Shown here piece after piece: positions 44,667-56,116 of a stretch of DNA of 64,000 bases; positions within the stretch are counted from its first letter, which is position 1; every line of letters starts with the position of its first letter. The notes under the pieces were generated by a model. It made no database searches, was not told where the DNA came from, and was given only the letters and a program-made list of their open reading frames with translations. A program made the position numbers and the translations under genes. Origin of the DNA: Chitinophagales bacterium (GTDB lineage: Bacteria; Bacteroidota; Bacteroidia; Chitinophagales; Chitinophagaceae); NCBI GenBank assembly GCA_020636495.1, contig JACJXQ010000008.1:1178001-1242000 (forward strand), written 5' to 3'.

Positions 44667-47441
44667 ATGTTTAGACAATTCTTACTGTTTGTATCTGCAA
44701 TATTGCTGACGTTGGGTACAACTGCCCAAACGCAGAATCTGAAAGGGATAGTCATGGATGGTCAGGGTAAGCCTATGAAATTTGCAACGGTCTCGTTGCT
44801 GAACCCGGATGATTCAACACTGATGTTTTTTGGCATCAGTAATGAATCGGGAATATTTGAAATAAAGAATACCTCTAAAGGGAGCTACCTGTTGCAGGCG
44901 GCTATGCTGGGATATAAAACCTATTACAGGAAAATTCAACAACCGGTTGCCAACAGCGACCTGGGACCGATAATACTTGACCAGTTCGATGTGCAACAGA
45001 TGAAAGGTGTAGAGATAACCGCAGAGAGGATACCCTTGTTAATAAAAAAAGATACCGTTGAGTATGACGCTGCGGCATTCAAAACCAAACCGGATGCTAA
45101 TACGGAAGACCTGCTGAAGAAGATGCCGGGTATTGAAGTAGACAGGGCAGGTAATATAAAAGCACAGGGTGAGAGTGTGAATAAAGTATTTGTAGATGGT
45201 AAAGAGTTTTTTGGTAATGACCCTAAGGTGGCTACACGCAATCTGCCTGCTGATGCTATCAAAAAAGTACAGGTGTTCGACAAAAAGTCTGATATGACTG
45301 AGTTTACGGGTGTTGACGACGGCAGCCGTGAACGTACTATCAACCTGATGCTGAAAGACGGTAAGAAACAAGGCTACTTTGGCGATGTGACCGCCGGAGG
45401 TGGTACGGACAGTCGGTACAAAGCAGCAGGTAAACTATATCGTTTCCGGCCCGAAAGCCAGTTTGCTGTTTTGGGTATGACCAACAATATCAATCGTTCA
45501 GGGTTCAGTTTCAGCGACTATCTTAACTTCAGTGGAGGATTGCAGAGTCTGATGAGCGGAGGTGGAGGTAGCATCAACCTGGAGTTAAATGCCAATGACA
45601 ACCTGCCGGTCGATTTCGGTCAGCCTTTAACAGGCCTTGTTACATCAGGTGCGGCGGGTGTCAATTACAGTTACCAACTGGCGAAGAACAGGAGCATGAG
45701 TATAAGTTACCTGGGCAATGGCGCAAACAAGAAACTAAATGAGAATAGCTGGTCGAAAAACTATACGTCGGAGCAGGAATATATTACTAATGGTACTAAC
45801 GACCAGGTAACTGATAATTTTGCACATCGTCTGAACCTTAATGTCCGCAATGATATGGACTCCTTCACGCAGTTGACATTTTCAGCAGGTGGCGAGTTGT
45901 CTGACAACAGGTTTAACAGCATAGATACATCCGCTTCAAAAGTGGCAGATGTGCTGGTTAATACACAAACAGGAACCACATATCAAACAACACATTCAAT
46001 AAGCAGCAAAGGAAGTGCTTCACTCACACACAGGTCGCATACAGGGAAGACTGTCTGGAACCTTAGCGGAAATGCAGATTACAAAAAGAATGCTACAGAT
46101 AATGAATGGGAAAACCTGACTGCTTTCTTAGGGCAGGGACAGAACATCAGCAGCAACTTTTTCCGTAACGATAAGGTTTATACCTACAGTTATTCAGCAA
46201 AAGGTTCCTGGTCGCGTGCACTAGGTAAGGGGTATTTCATTGAGCCGCGCGTAGAAGGTGGCAGCAATGTGGGTAGCATGCAGCGTTCACAAGGATTACC
46301 TCCCGCCGAAACAAATGTGATAGACTCGCTTAGTCCTGATTTTAATACGAGCTATACCTATCTGCGCCCCGGTATACATTTCAAAAAAGGAACTGCAAAA
46401 GTGCAATACAACGCAGCATTGTGTTATGAACAAGGCTGGCTGAATCAAACACTGAACAATAGTGCTTTGCCCGTAAGAACTATGGGTTATGTTCTTCCTT
46501 CCTTTTCCTGGCGTAACGAGTATGCTACAGCAAAGCATATAAGCTTCAGCTACAACACGGCCGTGCAAGCGCCTACGTACAACCAATTGCTCTCAGTGCC
46601 TTCTTTCTCAGGTCCTTTGAATACTTCAACAGGAAATTCTGCATTGAGACCGGAGTACAGTCATTCAGCCCGCATAGGCTGGATGTTGTACGACCAGTTC
46701 AGCTTCACCAGTCTGTTCGTCAACCTGAATGGTACATATACGCACGATAAGATAAACCGTTCTGTTACTGTAGCTAATAACCTGGCACAATACAACTCAC
46801 TGGTGAATGTAGCGGATGATTATACTGCTGGTGGAGGTGTACAGTTTGGCAGGCCGGTAAGTAAACTGGGTATTAAACTGAATACAGGCTTCAACGAGCG
46901 TTTTAACCGTGGTATAACGTTAGTCAATAGTGTGCAGAATATCACCACATCATTCCAACACGAATTCAGGCTCGGCATCAGCAACAAGAAAAAAGAACAT
47001 TGGGATGCTGAACTGGGGGGTAATGTTAGCCTTACAGACACAAAATATGCTCTGCAACGGTCATTGAACAATGTGTATTATAACACCGGTGGGTATTTTG
47101 AAATAAGTTACCGTCCTGATGATCACTGGTATTTTATGCTGGCTGCCGATGTGACAAGATACAATGCCCGCAGCTTCAATGAGGCTGTTACCATACCGCT
47201 GGTACGTTCTGAAGTATCCTGGTATTTCCTGAAGGGGAATCGCGGGGTACTTACATTAGACGGGTTCGACCTGTTGAAAGGCAATAAAGGTCTGCAGCGG
47301 ATCAGCCAACAGAACTACATCGGAGAGGTGCGTTCCAATATCATAGGACAGTATTTCATGCTTAGCTTTAAATACAGGCTCAATAAGGTGGCTAAAAAGT
47401 CAGCCAATGTGTTTGATGATATAGATATCAGGATACATTAA
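44667..47441 (+). CDS. Outer-membrane beta-barrel protein with carboxypeptidase-regulatory and plug-like domains
   Basis: A 924-residue TonB-receptor-like protein. Signal peptide to about residue 21 (TTAQ). A carboxypeptidase-regulatory-like beta domain lies at about 23-105 (LKGIVMDGQGKPMKFATVSLL). A plug-like domain follows (DTVEYDAAAFK, EDLLKKMPGIEVD, GNDPKVATRNLPADAIKKVQVFDKKSD). The remaining 700 residues are aromatic-rich amphipathic strands of an outer-membrane barrel, ending in FMLSFKYRL...DIDIRIH. This is the OMP_b-brl family paired with GLPGLI proteins. There is no obvious TonB box, and the substrate is unknown. Likely controlled by the divergent two-component system. Confidence 0.9.
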   Translation: MFRQFLLFVSAILLTLGTTAQTQNLKGIVMDGQGKPMKFATVSLLNPDDSTLMFFGISNESGIFEIKNTSKGSYLLQAAMLGYKTYYRKIQQPVANSDLGPIILDQFDVQQMKGVEITAERIPLLIKKDTVEYDAAAFKTKPDANTEDLLKKMPGIEVDRAGNIKAQGESVNKVFVDGKEFFGNDPKVATRNLPADAIKKVQVFDKKSDMTEFTGVDDGSRERTINLMLKDGKKQGYFGDVTAGGGTDSRYKAAGKLYRFRPESQFAVLGMTNNINRSGFSFSDYLNFSGGLQSLMSGGGGSINLELNANDNLPVDFGQPLTGLVTSGAAGVNYSYQLAKNRSMSISYLGNGANKKLNENSWSKNYTSEQEYITNGTNDQVTDNFAHRLNLNVRNDMDSFTQLTFSAGGELSDNRFNSIDTSASKVADVLVNTQTGTTYQTTHSISSKGSASLTHRSHTGKTVWNLSGNADYKKNATDNEWENLTAFLGQGQNISSNFFRNDKVYTYSYSAKGSWSRALGKGYFIEPRVEGGSNVGSMQRSQGLPPAETNVIDSLSPDFNTSYTYLRPGIHFKKGTAKVQYNAALCYEQGWLNQTLNNSALPVRTMGYVLPSFSWRNEYATAKHISFSYNTAVQAPTYNQLLSVPSFSGPLNTSTGNSALRPEYSHSARIGWMLYDQFSFTSLFVNLNGTYTHDKINRSVTVANNLAQYNSLVNVADDYTAGGGVQFGRPVSKLGIKLNTGFNERFNRGITLVNSVQNITTSFQHEFRLGISNKKKEHWDAELGGNVSLTDTKYALQRSLNNVYYNTGGYFEISYRPDDHWYFMLAADVTRYNARSFNEAVTIPLVRSEVSWYFLKGNRGVLTLDGFDLLKGNKGLQRISQQNYIGEVRSNIIGQYFMLSFKYRLNKVAKKSANVFDDIDIRIH

Positions 47442-47490
47442 CAAGGTGGCTATTGTCAGGTAGCAGGACATTCGCTATTTTACAAATTCT

Positions 47491-49443
47491 ATGAAGCATG
47501 TCTTTGTTACCCTGGCCCTCTGGCTTTCATTTTGGTCTGCTCATGCAATAGCTGTCGATACGACCAATGGTTGTACCGCACCTGCAAAAGTATCAGGCGA
47601 TGCCCGCACTCTGGCGCAATACCTCTGCGATGCTATGCTGAGCGACAGCATGAAAGCTAATATGATATACAACTGGATCACCCATAATATTGAGTATGAC
47701 ATCAAAGGAGCAAAAGACCCGGAAAGAGCGCCTTCAACAGTACAGTCCGTACTACGGGACAAAAAGGCTGTTTGCGATGGCTATGCTATTTTGTTTGTAG
47801 AGATGTGTAAAGCCGTAGGACTGGATGCAGTATGTGTGGACGGATATGCCAAAGACTGGAAATTTGATAACAATGATACCTTCTATATTCCGCGCCATGA
47901 ATGGTGTGCTGTTATGATAGACCGTCGCTGGGAATTGGTAGATCCTACTTTTGGTGCCGGAGGTATTACGAGGGCTCCGGGATGGTTCCGCTCTCAGTTG
48001 AACAGGTTTACTAAAGAGAAGATCAGATATTCAAAGAAAGAGGTCTTCGAATTTCATTACGAACCTGACTATTTCCTGATGTCACCGGCAGATTTTCGTC
48101 ATACTCACCTTCCGTCCGATCCGCTTTGGCAGTTGATGAAAGTACCCATGCCCATAACTGTTTTTCAACAGGGAGATACTGCTATTAACGAATTCAATAC
48201 AGAGAATGGTGCACGTATACACCGTAGTCCCGAACTGGAATACATTGCCCGGCTTAATGAACCGCAGAAACTGGTAGAGTATTCTGATCGTGCATACAAG
48301 TTCAATCCCCGCTATGATATGGTCATGGCGATGAAAGAGCAGATAATCGCCGCAGAAGCATTGGCAAAATACGCTTCAAGGAGAAATATTCCGCCAAGAC
48401 ATACATTTGAAGAAGCCTATAAAGGGATCGTGCAGGCCGGAGAATATCTTGAACGGCAGAAAGCATATATACCCGGACAATATAATGAATTGAAACGCAG
48501 GAATATCGACAAGAATAAGGCTGCTAATGACAGGATTAGAGATATAAGAGTACACAACAAACAACTGACAGCCCAGTGTCGTATGCGCAAGGCCACAGCC
48601 GACAGGAAAAAAGACGCACTGAACAATAAACAGGACAGGGCAGATATATTACTGGAAAAGATAACTCCCGATAAGATAGACAGTTTAAAAACAATATCTA
48701 TACAAAGAGACCTGAACAGTCCGATGATGGTCACACTTTCTGACTCGATCAAAGCCAAACAGGCAAGATTGAAAAAGGCTAATTTTGAAACCATTGAGAA
48801 GATGCAGGCTATTACTCTCCTGCAGGAAGAGAACAAGGCTTTGAATGAAGTGCTGTCGCATATCATACCATTGTCTGATACGGTACTAACTGCCGAAACA
48901 GAACTCAGGCTCAATTTCAGGGATAGCTATGATGACAATGTTAAGCTCTGTATCAAGGTGTTTAACCAACTCCGTTTTGAAGAAGGAGATACAGTACAGC
49001 ATAGGTACCTGGATAATTTTGATACATTGGTAGTGTATTATGAAGACCTGTTGAAAATATACCTGCAACAGGCGGACCTCTACCGCAGTTCGTTGAGAGA
49101 TATGGAGCAGTTCCGTCGCTGGAATAACTCAAGAGAAGACATCGTAGCATCCTATCATTATGCCTGCAAAGGTTACACCGATGCCATCAACCAATACCAG
49201 CAGAATATGAACGTGTACAGCAATTACCTGGCTGATAACGGTAATGCTTTCGAGACCATGATGAAGATGTACGAGGATGAGCTGGATCTGCTGGACAGAA
49301 TGGCCGAAGGTGAGACCGCGCGCAAAGAAGCCGAAGAGACAGACCTCAACGAAGACCGTACCTTTGACGAAAGAGAATTGGAAAACAAGCAACAAACTAT
49401 TAGCAAAATGAAGGACCAGCTTACAGAGATACTCAGCAGGTAA
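47491..49443 (+). CDS. Exported transglutaminase-like protein with coiled-coil C-terminal half
   Basis: A 650-residue protein with signal peptide to about residue 20. The transglutaminase/protease-like fold covers about 25-190, with a complete triad: Cys95 in KAVCDGYA, His136 in PRHEWCA and Asp151 in ELVDPTFG. Residues about 300-650 are largely charged helix (KLTAQCRMRKATADRKKD, EKMQAITLLQEENKALN and similar), predicted to form long coiled coils. Such domains in bacteria act as proteases or cross-link or hydrolyse peptide bonds in the periplasm. The stop codon abuts the stop of the convergent MBL gene with no gap. It is probably a separate unit from the patatin/CHAT/MBL operon, though the tight packing is noteworthy. 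Confidence 0.87.
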   Translation: MKHVFVTLALWLSFWSAHAIAVDTTNGCTAPAKVSGDARTLAQYLCDAMLSDSMKANMIYNWITHNIEYDIKGAKDPERAPSTVQSVLRDKKAVCDGYAILFVEMCKAVGLDAVCVDGYAKDWKFDNNDTFYIPRHEWCAVMIDRRWELVDPTFGAGGITRAPGWFRSQLNRFTKEKIRYSKKEVFEFHYEPDYFLMSPADFRHTHLPSDPLWQLMKVPMPITVFQQGDTAINEFNTENGARIHRSPELEYIARLNEPQKLVEYSDRAYKFNPRYDMVMAMKEQIIAAEALAKYASRRNIPPRHTFEEAYKGIVQAGEYLERQKAYIPGQYNELKRRNIDKNKAANDRIRDIRVHNKQLTAQCRMRKATADRKKDALNNKQDRADILLEKITPDKIDSLKTISIQRDLNSPMMVTLSDSIKAKQARLKKANFETIEKMQAITLLQEENKALNEVLSHIIPLSDTVLTAETELRLNFRDSYDDNVKLCIKVFNQLRFEEGDTVQHRYLDNFDTLVVYYEDLLKIYLQQADLYRSSLRDMEQFRRWNNSREDIVASYHYACKGYTDAINQYQQNMNVYSNYLADNGNAFETMMKMYEDELDLLDRMAEGETARKEAEETDLNEDRTFDERELENKQQTISKMKDQLTEILSR

Positions 49444-50532
49444 TTACATCAGCGATATAGTTATACCGGGTTCATCTTTTTTAGCTGGGTAACGAGTGTC
49501 GTAATGATATTTCTTTTGTTTCGCAACATCATCCCACATGTCATTTTGTTCCGTTTTATAGTTGAAATACAATTGCAGATCCGGGCCGTTATGCTTCAAT
49601 AGCTTGGCAATGGTCTGCTCGTCAGGGTGCTTGTACCTTTTACCATCCGACGAAAAGAGCATGTTCTTGCAATCTATCTTTATCATCAGGCTGTCGAGCG
49701 TACTTTTTTTACTGCCATGATGTGCCAGTTTCCATGCATCAAGCTGTAGTTTGTCTGCATCATTTTTTTCAAGTATCGGCTCTATTACCTGCAACAGGTA
49801 GTCTGTGATGGCATCTGCTGCAAACAGGCAACTCTTCCCTCCGTACTTGCCAATAAAGGCAATACTACTTCCATTGGCCGGGCTGGTGTCTCCTTTGGAT
49901 TTTGCATCCTGCATCTTTTCTATGCTCATGCCTCCCAGCAGATCGTCAATGGGCTGGTCGTACCGTTTGTCCTCGTCAAATCTCTGTTCTATCAATGCGC
50001 GGTCTCCTATCTTTTCAGCTACTTCTTTTTCCCATACAGGCAATAGTTTCTGTAATGCTTCCTTCACGGGACTCAATAGTGTCAGTTCCATTCCACCCGG
50101 TAGTTGTATGACAGGTGGGGCATCAATTTCTTTTACATATACTGTCTTGCCACCAAAGCTTTTATTGTGTGGTATCTTATGCCTGTTGATAGCTACACTC
50201 AAGTATTCACCCTGCAACGCACCCAGAAGTTCCGCGTCCTCAAAAGGTTTTATCTCATTCCATCCGTTGAACCACACTTCATTTATCGCAAACGGTAGCT
50301 TATCTCTGTTCAGTAAGGTTACTATACCGTCTATATGGTCTATGTCAACATGGCTGATAACGAGCAATTCCAGTTCTTCAAGACCGGGCGCTACATGTTG
50401 TATACCGTTTATCAGTTCGTCAAAATTAAAATACGGCCCTCCGTCTATCAGTATATACTTTGGGTCGTGCTCATTATACTCTATCAATATTGAATCACCG
50501 AAGCTGGCAGGTAACAGGTGAATGTTATACAT
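49444..50532 (-). CDS. ComEC-like metallo-beta-lactamase-fold hydrolase
   Basis: A 362-residue cytoplasmic protein without a signal peptide. It has the MBL signatures: ILIDGGPY after the first strand, VISHVDIDHIDG as the HxxxDH metal motif (the first His of the canonical HxHxDH is replaced by Asp), LAHHGSKKST as a third-ligand region, and FSSDGKRYKHP near the C-terminus. This matches the ComEC/Rec2 C-terminal MBL subfamily but without the transport domain. It may be a nuclease, a phosphodiesterase or a regulator. It starts five bases after the CHAT gene stop codon, so it is the third gene of the operon. Confidence 0.88.
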   Translation of the reverse strand: MYNIHLLPASFGDSILIEYNEHDPKYILIDGGPYFNFDELINGIQHVAPGLEELELLVISHVDIDHIDGIVTLLNRDKLPFAINEVWFNGWNEIKPFEDAELLGALQGEYLSVAINRHKIPHNKSFGGKTVYVKEIDAPPVIQLPGGMELTLLSPVKEALQKLLPVWEKEVAEKIGDRALIEQRFDEDKRYDQPIDDLLGGMSIEKMQDAKSKGDTSPANGSSIAFIGKYGGKSCLFAADAITDYLLQVIEPILEKNDADKLQLDAWKLAHHGSKKSTLDSLMIKIDCKNMLFSSDGKRYKHPDEQTIAKLLKHNGPDLQLYFNYKTEQNDMWDDVAKQKKYHYDTRYPAKKDEPGITISLM

Positions 50533-50537
50533 AATGG

Positions 50538-53324
<2,787 letters not shown>

Positions 53325-53325
53325 A

Positions 53326-55077
53326 TCAGGCGTTTTTAACGTTTGCCATTTCGGTTACCATAAACATAGGGTCATCTTTAAATCTGTGCCAGTCAGCCAG
53401 GCATTGAACGTAGAGGTTATTCAGGTCTTGTTGTGTCGTTTCTGGTAATTGGTCGAAACCGCTGTTCTCTTCAAATTTCACCTTCTCTAAATATTCCAGC
53501 ATATTATAACACATGGTAAACTGGCCTGTGGCTATCAGCTTGTTCAGCATTTCATTCAGTTGCTCATCTTCTTTGAACCACAGGGTAGTGCCGAAACCCG
53601 AGGCTTCTTCTGCCACATCATTTATCTTGCTGCCCACTACGGTGTCATAGTCGCCTGAAAAAACGCTGTTCTCTTTCATCGCATTGTTCTGGTTGTCTTC
53701 TGCCCTGCGTTTCAGCTTTATGTCGAAATCCATTTTCGTCATTTCTTTTATCAGGTTCGATATCCTGCGATAGGTATAGCGGTCATCCTCGTACAGTTTG
53801 TAGTAATTCAGCCTGCGTACCACTTTCAGGAACACGTCCATCAGTAATGTTATCAGTGAATTGAGCCTGTCATGCAGCAGCGGCTCAGCGCGGTGTACCG
53901 ATATCTCTTCTATTTTCAGCAAGCCTAGTTTCTGCCGGTAGAACTCAGGTATGTTCTGTGTGAAGGAAGATGTAAAACTGTTTACTTCTTTGTTCAACCT
54001 GCCTGTAACGAAACTCTTTACAACCAGCAAAACGATCATCATCATAGATATGCCTATTGATACACCGGTCCACATACTGTTAGAATAACCATTCAATATT
54101 GGCAGTGCACCAAAGACTAACGCAGCGCATATCAAACCAATATTTATTTTAGAGCTGATACCGTTTGTCTTTTCCTTCAGTCCTTTCAGCGTAAGGCTGC
54201 GTGTACCCTTTTTCTCTTTCGGCACAAATGGTTTGTAGCTTTCCATATAGGGCGATGCCACATCAGATATGATAACAAGGTCGTAATAAGGCAGCTCATC
54301 ATTTCTTCGATAGTTCAAAATGCTCTCAATGCCCTGGTTGTCATATATACCGCCGTCCATTACACCAACTGGGGTAGCCGTTGCAGCAAATTTTTTCAGT
54401 TCGGGCGAGTTGGCATGCACGTAATCATGCGGCCACACCATTGGTTCAAAACCTCCCGGGAAACAGGCAGAGGATGCTATTACATCGCCCAGCTTTATTT
54501 CCTGCGATAACTCGTGCGGCACCTGTATCTCGTGGTTGCCCGTGTAACCTTTACCGGCATTCCGGAACCTGAAATTGATGGCATTCTGAAACTCTGTACT
54601 GTTGAACACTACATATTCCAGGTGCGACTTCATCGTGTTGAACTCTGCCAGCGTAGCACCCTGTGCAAACTCTTTGTCATACAACTCGGCAAAAGCATTG
54701 ATCAGGTTTTTATGCTTGGTGGGTGTTGCCCACTGCGCATCAGGATTCAGTTGTTCTATACCGGCTTTTACAAGGTCCAGGTCATTCAGCTTGTCTGCAA
54801 GAAAATGATATATCTCTTCAAATGATTTTCCCTGTTGCTTTTGCAGGGCATACACCACACCTGTTATCGTTCCGCCCGATACGGTGGATATGGTCTTTAC
54901 ATTTTCCAGTAAGGGCTTGCCCTTGTATTGTATCCTATGTAGGTACGACATAGAACCCAGGTGAAAACTGGCGGCACGGTATCCGCCGCCTGAGCAACTA
55001 AGTGCAATTCTCTCTAAGGGATTCGCCGGTATTTGTGCAGAAGTCAGCATGATATGATTATAGTTTTGTGATGACAA
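53326..55077 (-). CDS. Patatin-like phospholipase with two membrane helices
   Basis: A 583-residue lipid acyl hydrolase. The oxyanion loop is SGGGYRA (residues 29-35), the nucleophile is Ser67 in STVSGGT (a GxSxG variant), and the catalytic Asp241 is in VMDGGIYDNQG, so the Ser-Asp dyad is complete. Two hydrophobic segments (about 311-330 and 336-355) split the catalytic part from a helical C-terminal half and would anchor it in the membrane. The start at ATG 55077 may shift to 55050 (MLTSAQIP). It is the first gene of a three-gene operon with the CHAT protease and the MBL hydrolase. Patatin-like lipases are known membrane-damaging effectors in several antiphage systems, a role that is inferred here. 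Divergent from the 55192 gene. Confidence 0.87.
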   Translation of the reverse strand: MSSQNYNHIMLTSAQIPANPLERIALSCSGGGYRAASFHLGSMSYLHRIQYKGKPLLENVKTISTVSGGTITGVVYALQKQQGKSFEEIYHFLADKLNDLDLVKAGIEQLNPDAQWATPTKHKNLINAFAELYDKEFAQGATLAEFNTMKSHLEYVVFNSTEFQNAINFRFRNAGKGYTGNHEIQVPHELSQEIKLGDVIASSACFPGGFEPMVWPHDYVHANSPELKKFAATATPVGVMDGGIYDNQGIESILNYRRNDELPYYDLVIISDVASPYMESYKPFVPKEKKGTRSLTLKGLKEKTNGISSKINIGLICAALVFGALPILNGYSNSMWTGVSIGISMMMIVLLVVKSFVTGRLNKEVNSFTSSFTQNIPEFYRQKLGLLKIEEISVHRAEPLLHDRLNSLITLLMDVFLKVVRRLNYYKLYEDDRYTYRRISNLIKEMTKMDFDIKLKRRAEDNQNNAMKENSVFSGDYDTVVGSKINDVAEEASGFGTTLWFKEDEQLNEMLNKLIATGQFTMCYNMLEYLEKVKFEENSGFDQLPETTQQDLNNLYVQCLADWHRFKDDPMFMVTEMANVKNA

Positions 55078-55191
55078 ATCTTGTTATATGTAAAGAAAGG
55101 GTATTTGTATGGGTAAAACAACGTGAAAAACACCCTGTCGTGACTAATTAGTAATAATATCGTAATTTCATATTACTTATAATTGCTCTGT

Positions 55192-55833
55192 ATGAAAAAG
55201 ACGATACTCACGCTATGCTGCATATGTATTGCAGCCATTTCCAAGGCGCAAACCGATCCTTCACGGCTCAACCTGTCATTTAACTTCATGACCTTATATG
55301 CGGGCACACCGGAGACACAGGTAGCATACTTTATCAACAAATATGTGGGCGCATTTTTTGCAACAGGATATACATGGTCGCCCCGTCACAGCATTATACA
55401 AATTGGGGAGCGGGCAGACCTGATGTCGCTCCATGGTGCATACTGGAAATTCGGCCTGGTGGGCAGGCTGCCGCTCCGGCAGAGTAGGACAACGCCATGG
55501 CTGCGGGTAGCATATGTCGGCTCTCAATATGATGAGGAGCTGGAATCAAAAGCATATTATGCCGGCAGTGGCACCGTGATAACAAAAACACATCTTTCAG
55601 GTACTACGCATGGTTTTGCGGTGGCGCCGGGTGTAGATATTCGTTTGGGGAAAAAGTTTGATCTGCGGGTGGGCTATCAGGTGGGCTATTACAAAAGAGG
55701 AGATAGTTTTGGCAGCAGAGATATGGATTACCAGCCCGGCTTTGGCGCCGTGTCGGTCATGTTGCCTGAGCAGGTAATTGCTGGCTTTAATTACCGCATA
55801 GGCAGCATAAAACAAAAGCTACCAAAAGAATGA
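55192..55833 (+). CDS. Small outer-membrane beta-barrel protein
   Basis: A 213-residue protein from ATG 55192 with signal peptide MKKTILTLCCICIAAISKAQ. The mature part alternates short amphipathic strands with aromatic ends (RLNLSFNFMTLY, GYTWSPRHSI, KFDLRVGYQVGYYK) and ends in a hydrophobic strand (AGFNYRIG), typical of an eight- to ten-stranded porin-like barrel. No specific family is recognised. An upstream TTG at 55183 would add three residues and was rejected. It shares the 114-base divergent promoter gap with the patatin gene. No role in that system is shown. Confidence 0.72.
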   Translation: MKKTILTLCCICIAAISKAQTDPSRLNLSFNFMTLYAGTPETQVAYFINKYVGAFFATGYTWSPRHSIIQIGERADLMSLHGAYWKFGLVGRLPLRQSRTTPWLRVAYVGSQYDEELESKAYYAGSGTVITKTHLSGTTHGFAVAPGVDIRLGKKFDLRVGYQVGYYKRGDSFGSRDMDYQPGFGAVSVMLPEQVIAGFNYRIGSIKQKLPKE

Positions 55834-56057
55834 TTTATGGTCAAAATTACGTATATTTGCATATAATTAGCTATGTAAGTTAATGCACGTTCTTTGACAT
55901 CATGGAAACAAAAAGGAAACAAAACAGGCTGCACGGATACACTGTTTATGTATGACGTTTTTTTACTTACCAATATGCGCTTTCAAACGTATGTTGTATA
56001 GATGATTGTATGTCAATTATTTGTAAAAATTAATAGTAATTGCATGCAATGATATCG

Positions 56058-56087
56058 CTTAACATTACTTAACAAAACTTAACAAAC
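56058..56087. repeat. Three tandem decamers CTTAACAWWA
   Basis: CTTAACATTA, CTTAACAAAA and CTTAACAAAC follow one another directly in the 283-base gap between the 55192 gene and uvrA, which converge here. The gap otherwise holds no supported feature. The purpose is unknown. Confidence 0.4.
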
Positions 56088-56116
56088 GGGTATTTGTGTA
56101 ATGTATAATCGCCGCA

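Noticed and set aside
49444..50532. Full ComEC competence protein
   Set aside because: Only the MBL domain is present; there is no membrane channel or OB-fold region, so it is not a DNA-uptake protein on its own.
55834..56116. tRNA or rRNA leader (a TTCTTTGACAT string near 55889)
   Set aside because: No cloverleaf or rRNA sequence follows; the next feature is the end of uvrA on the other strand.
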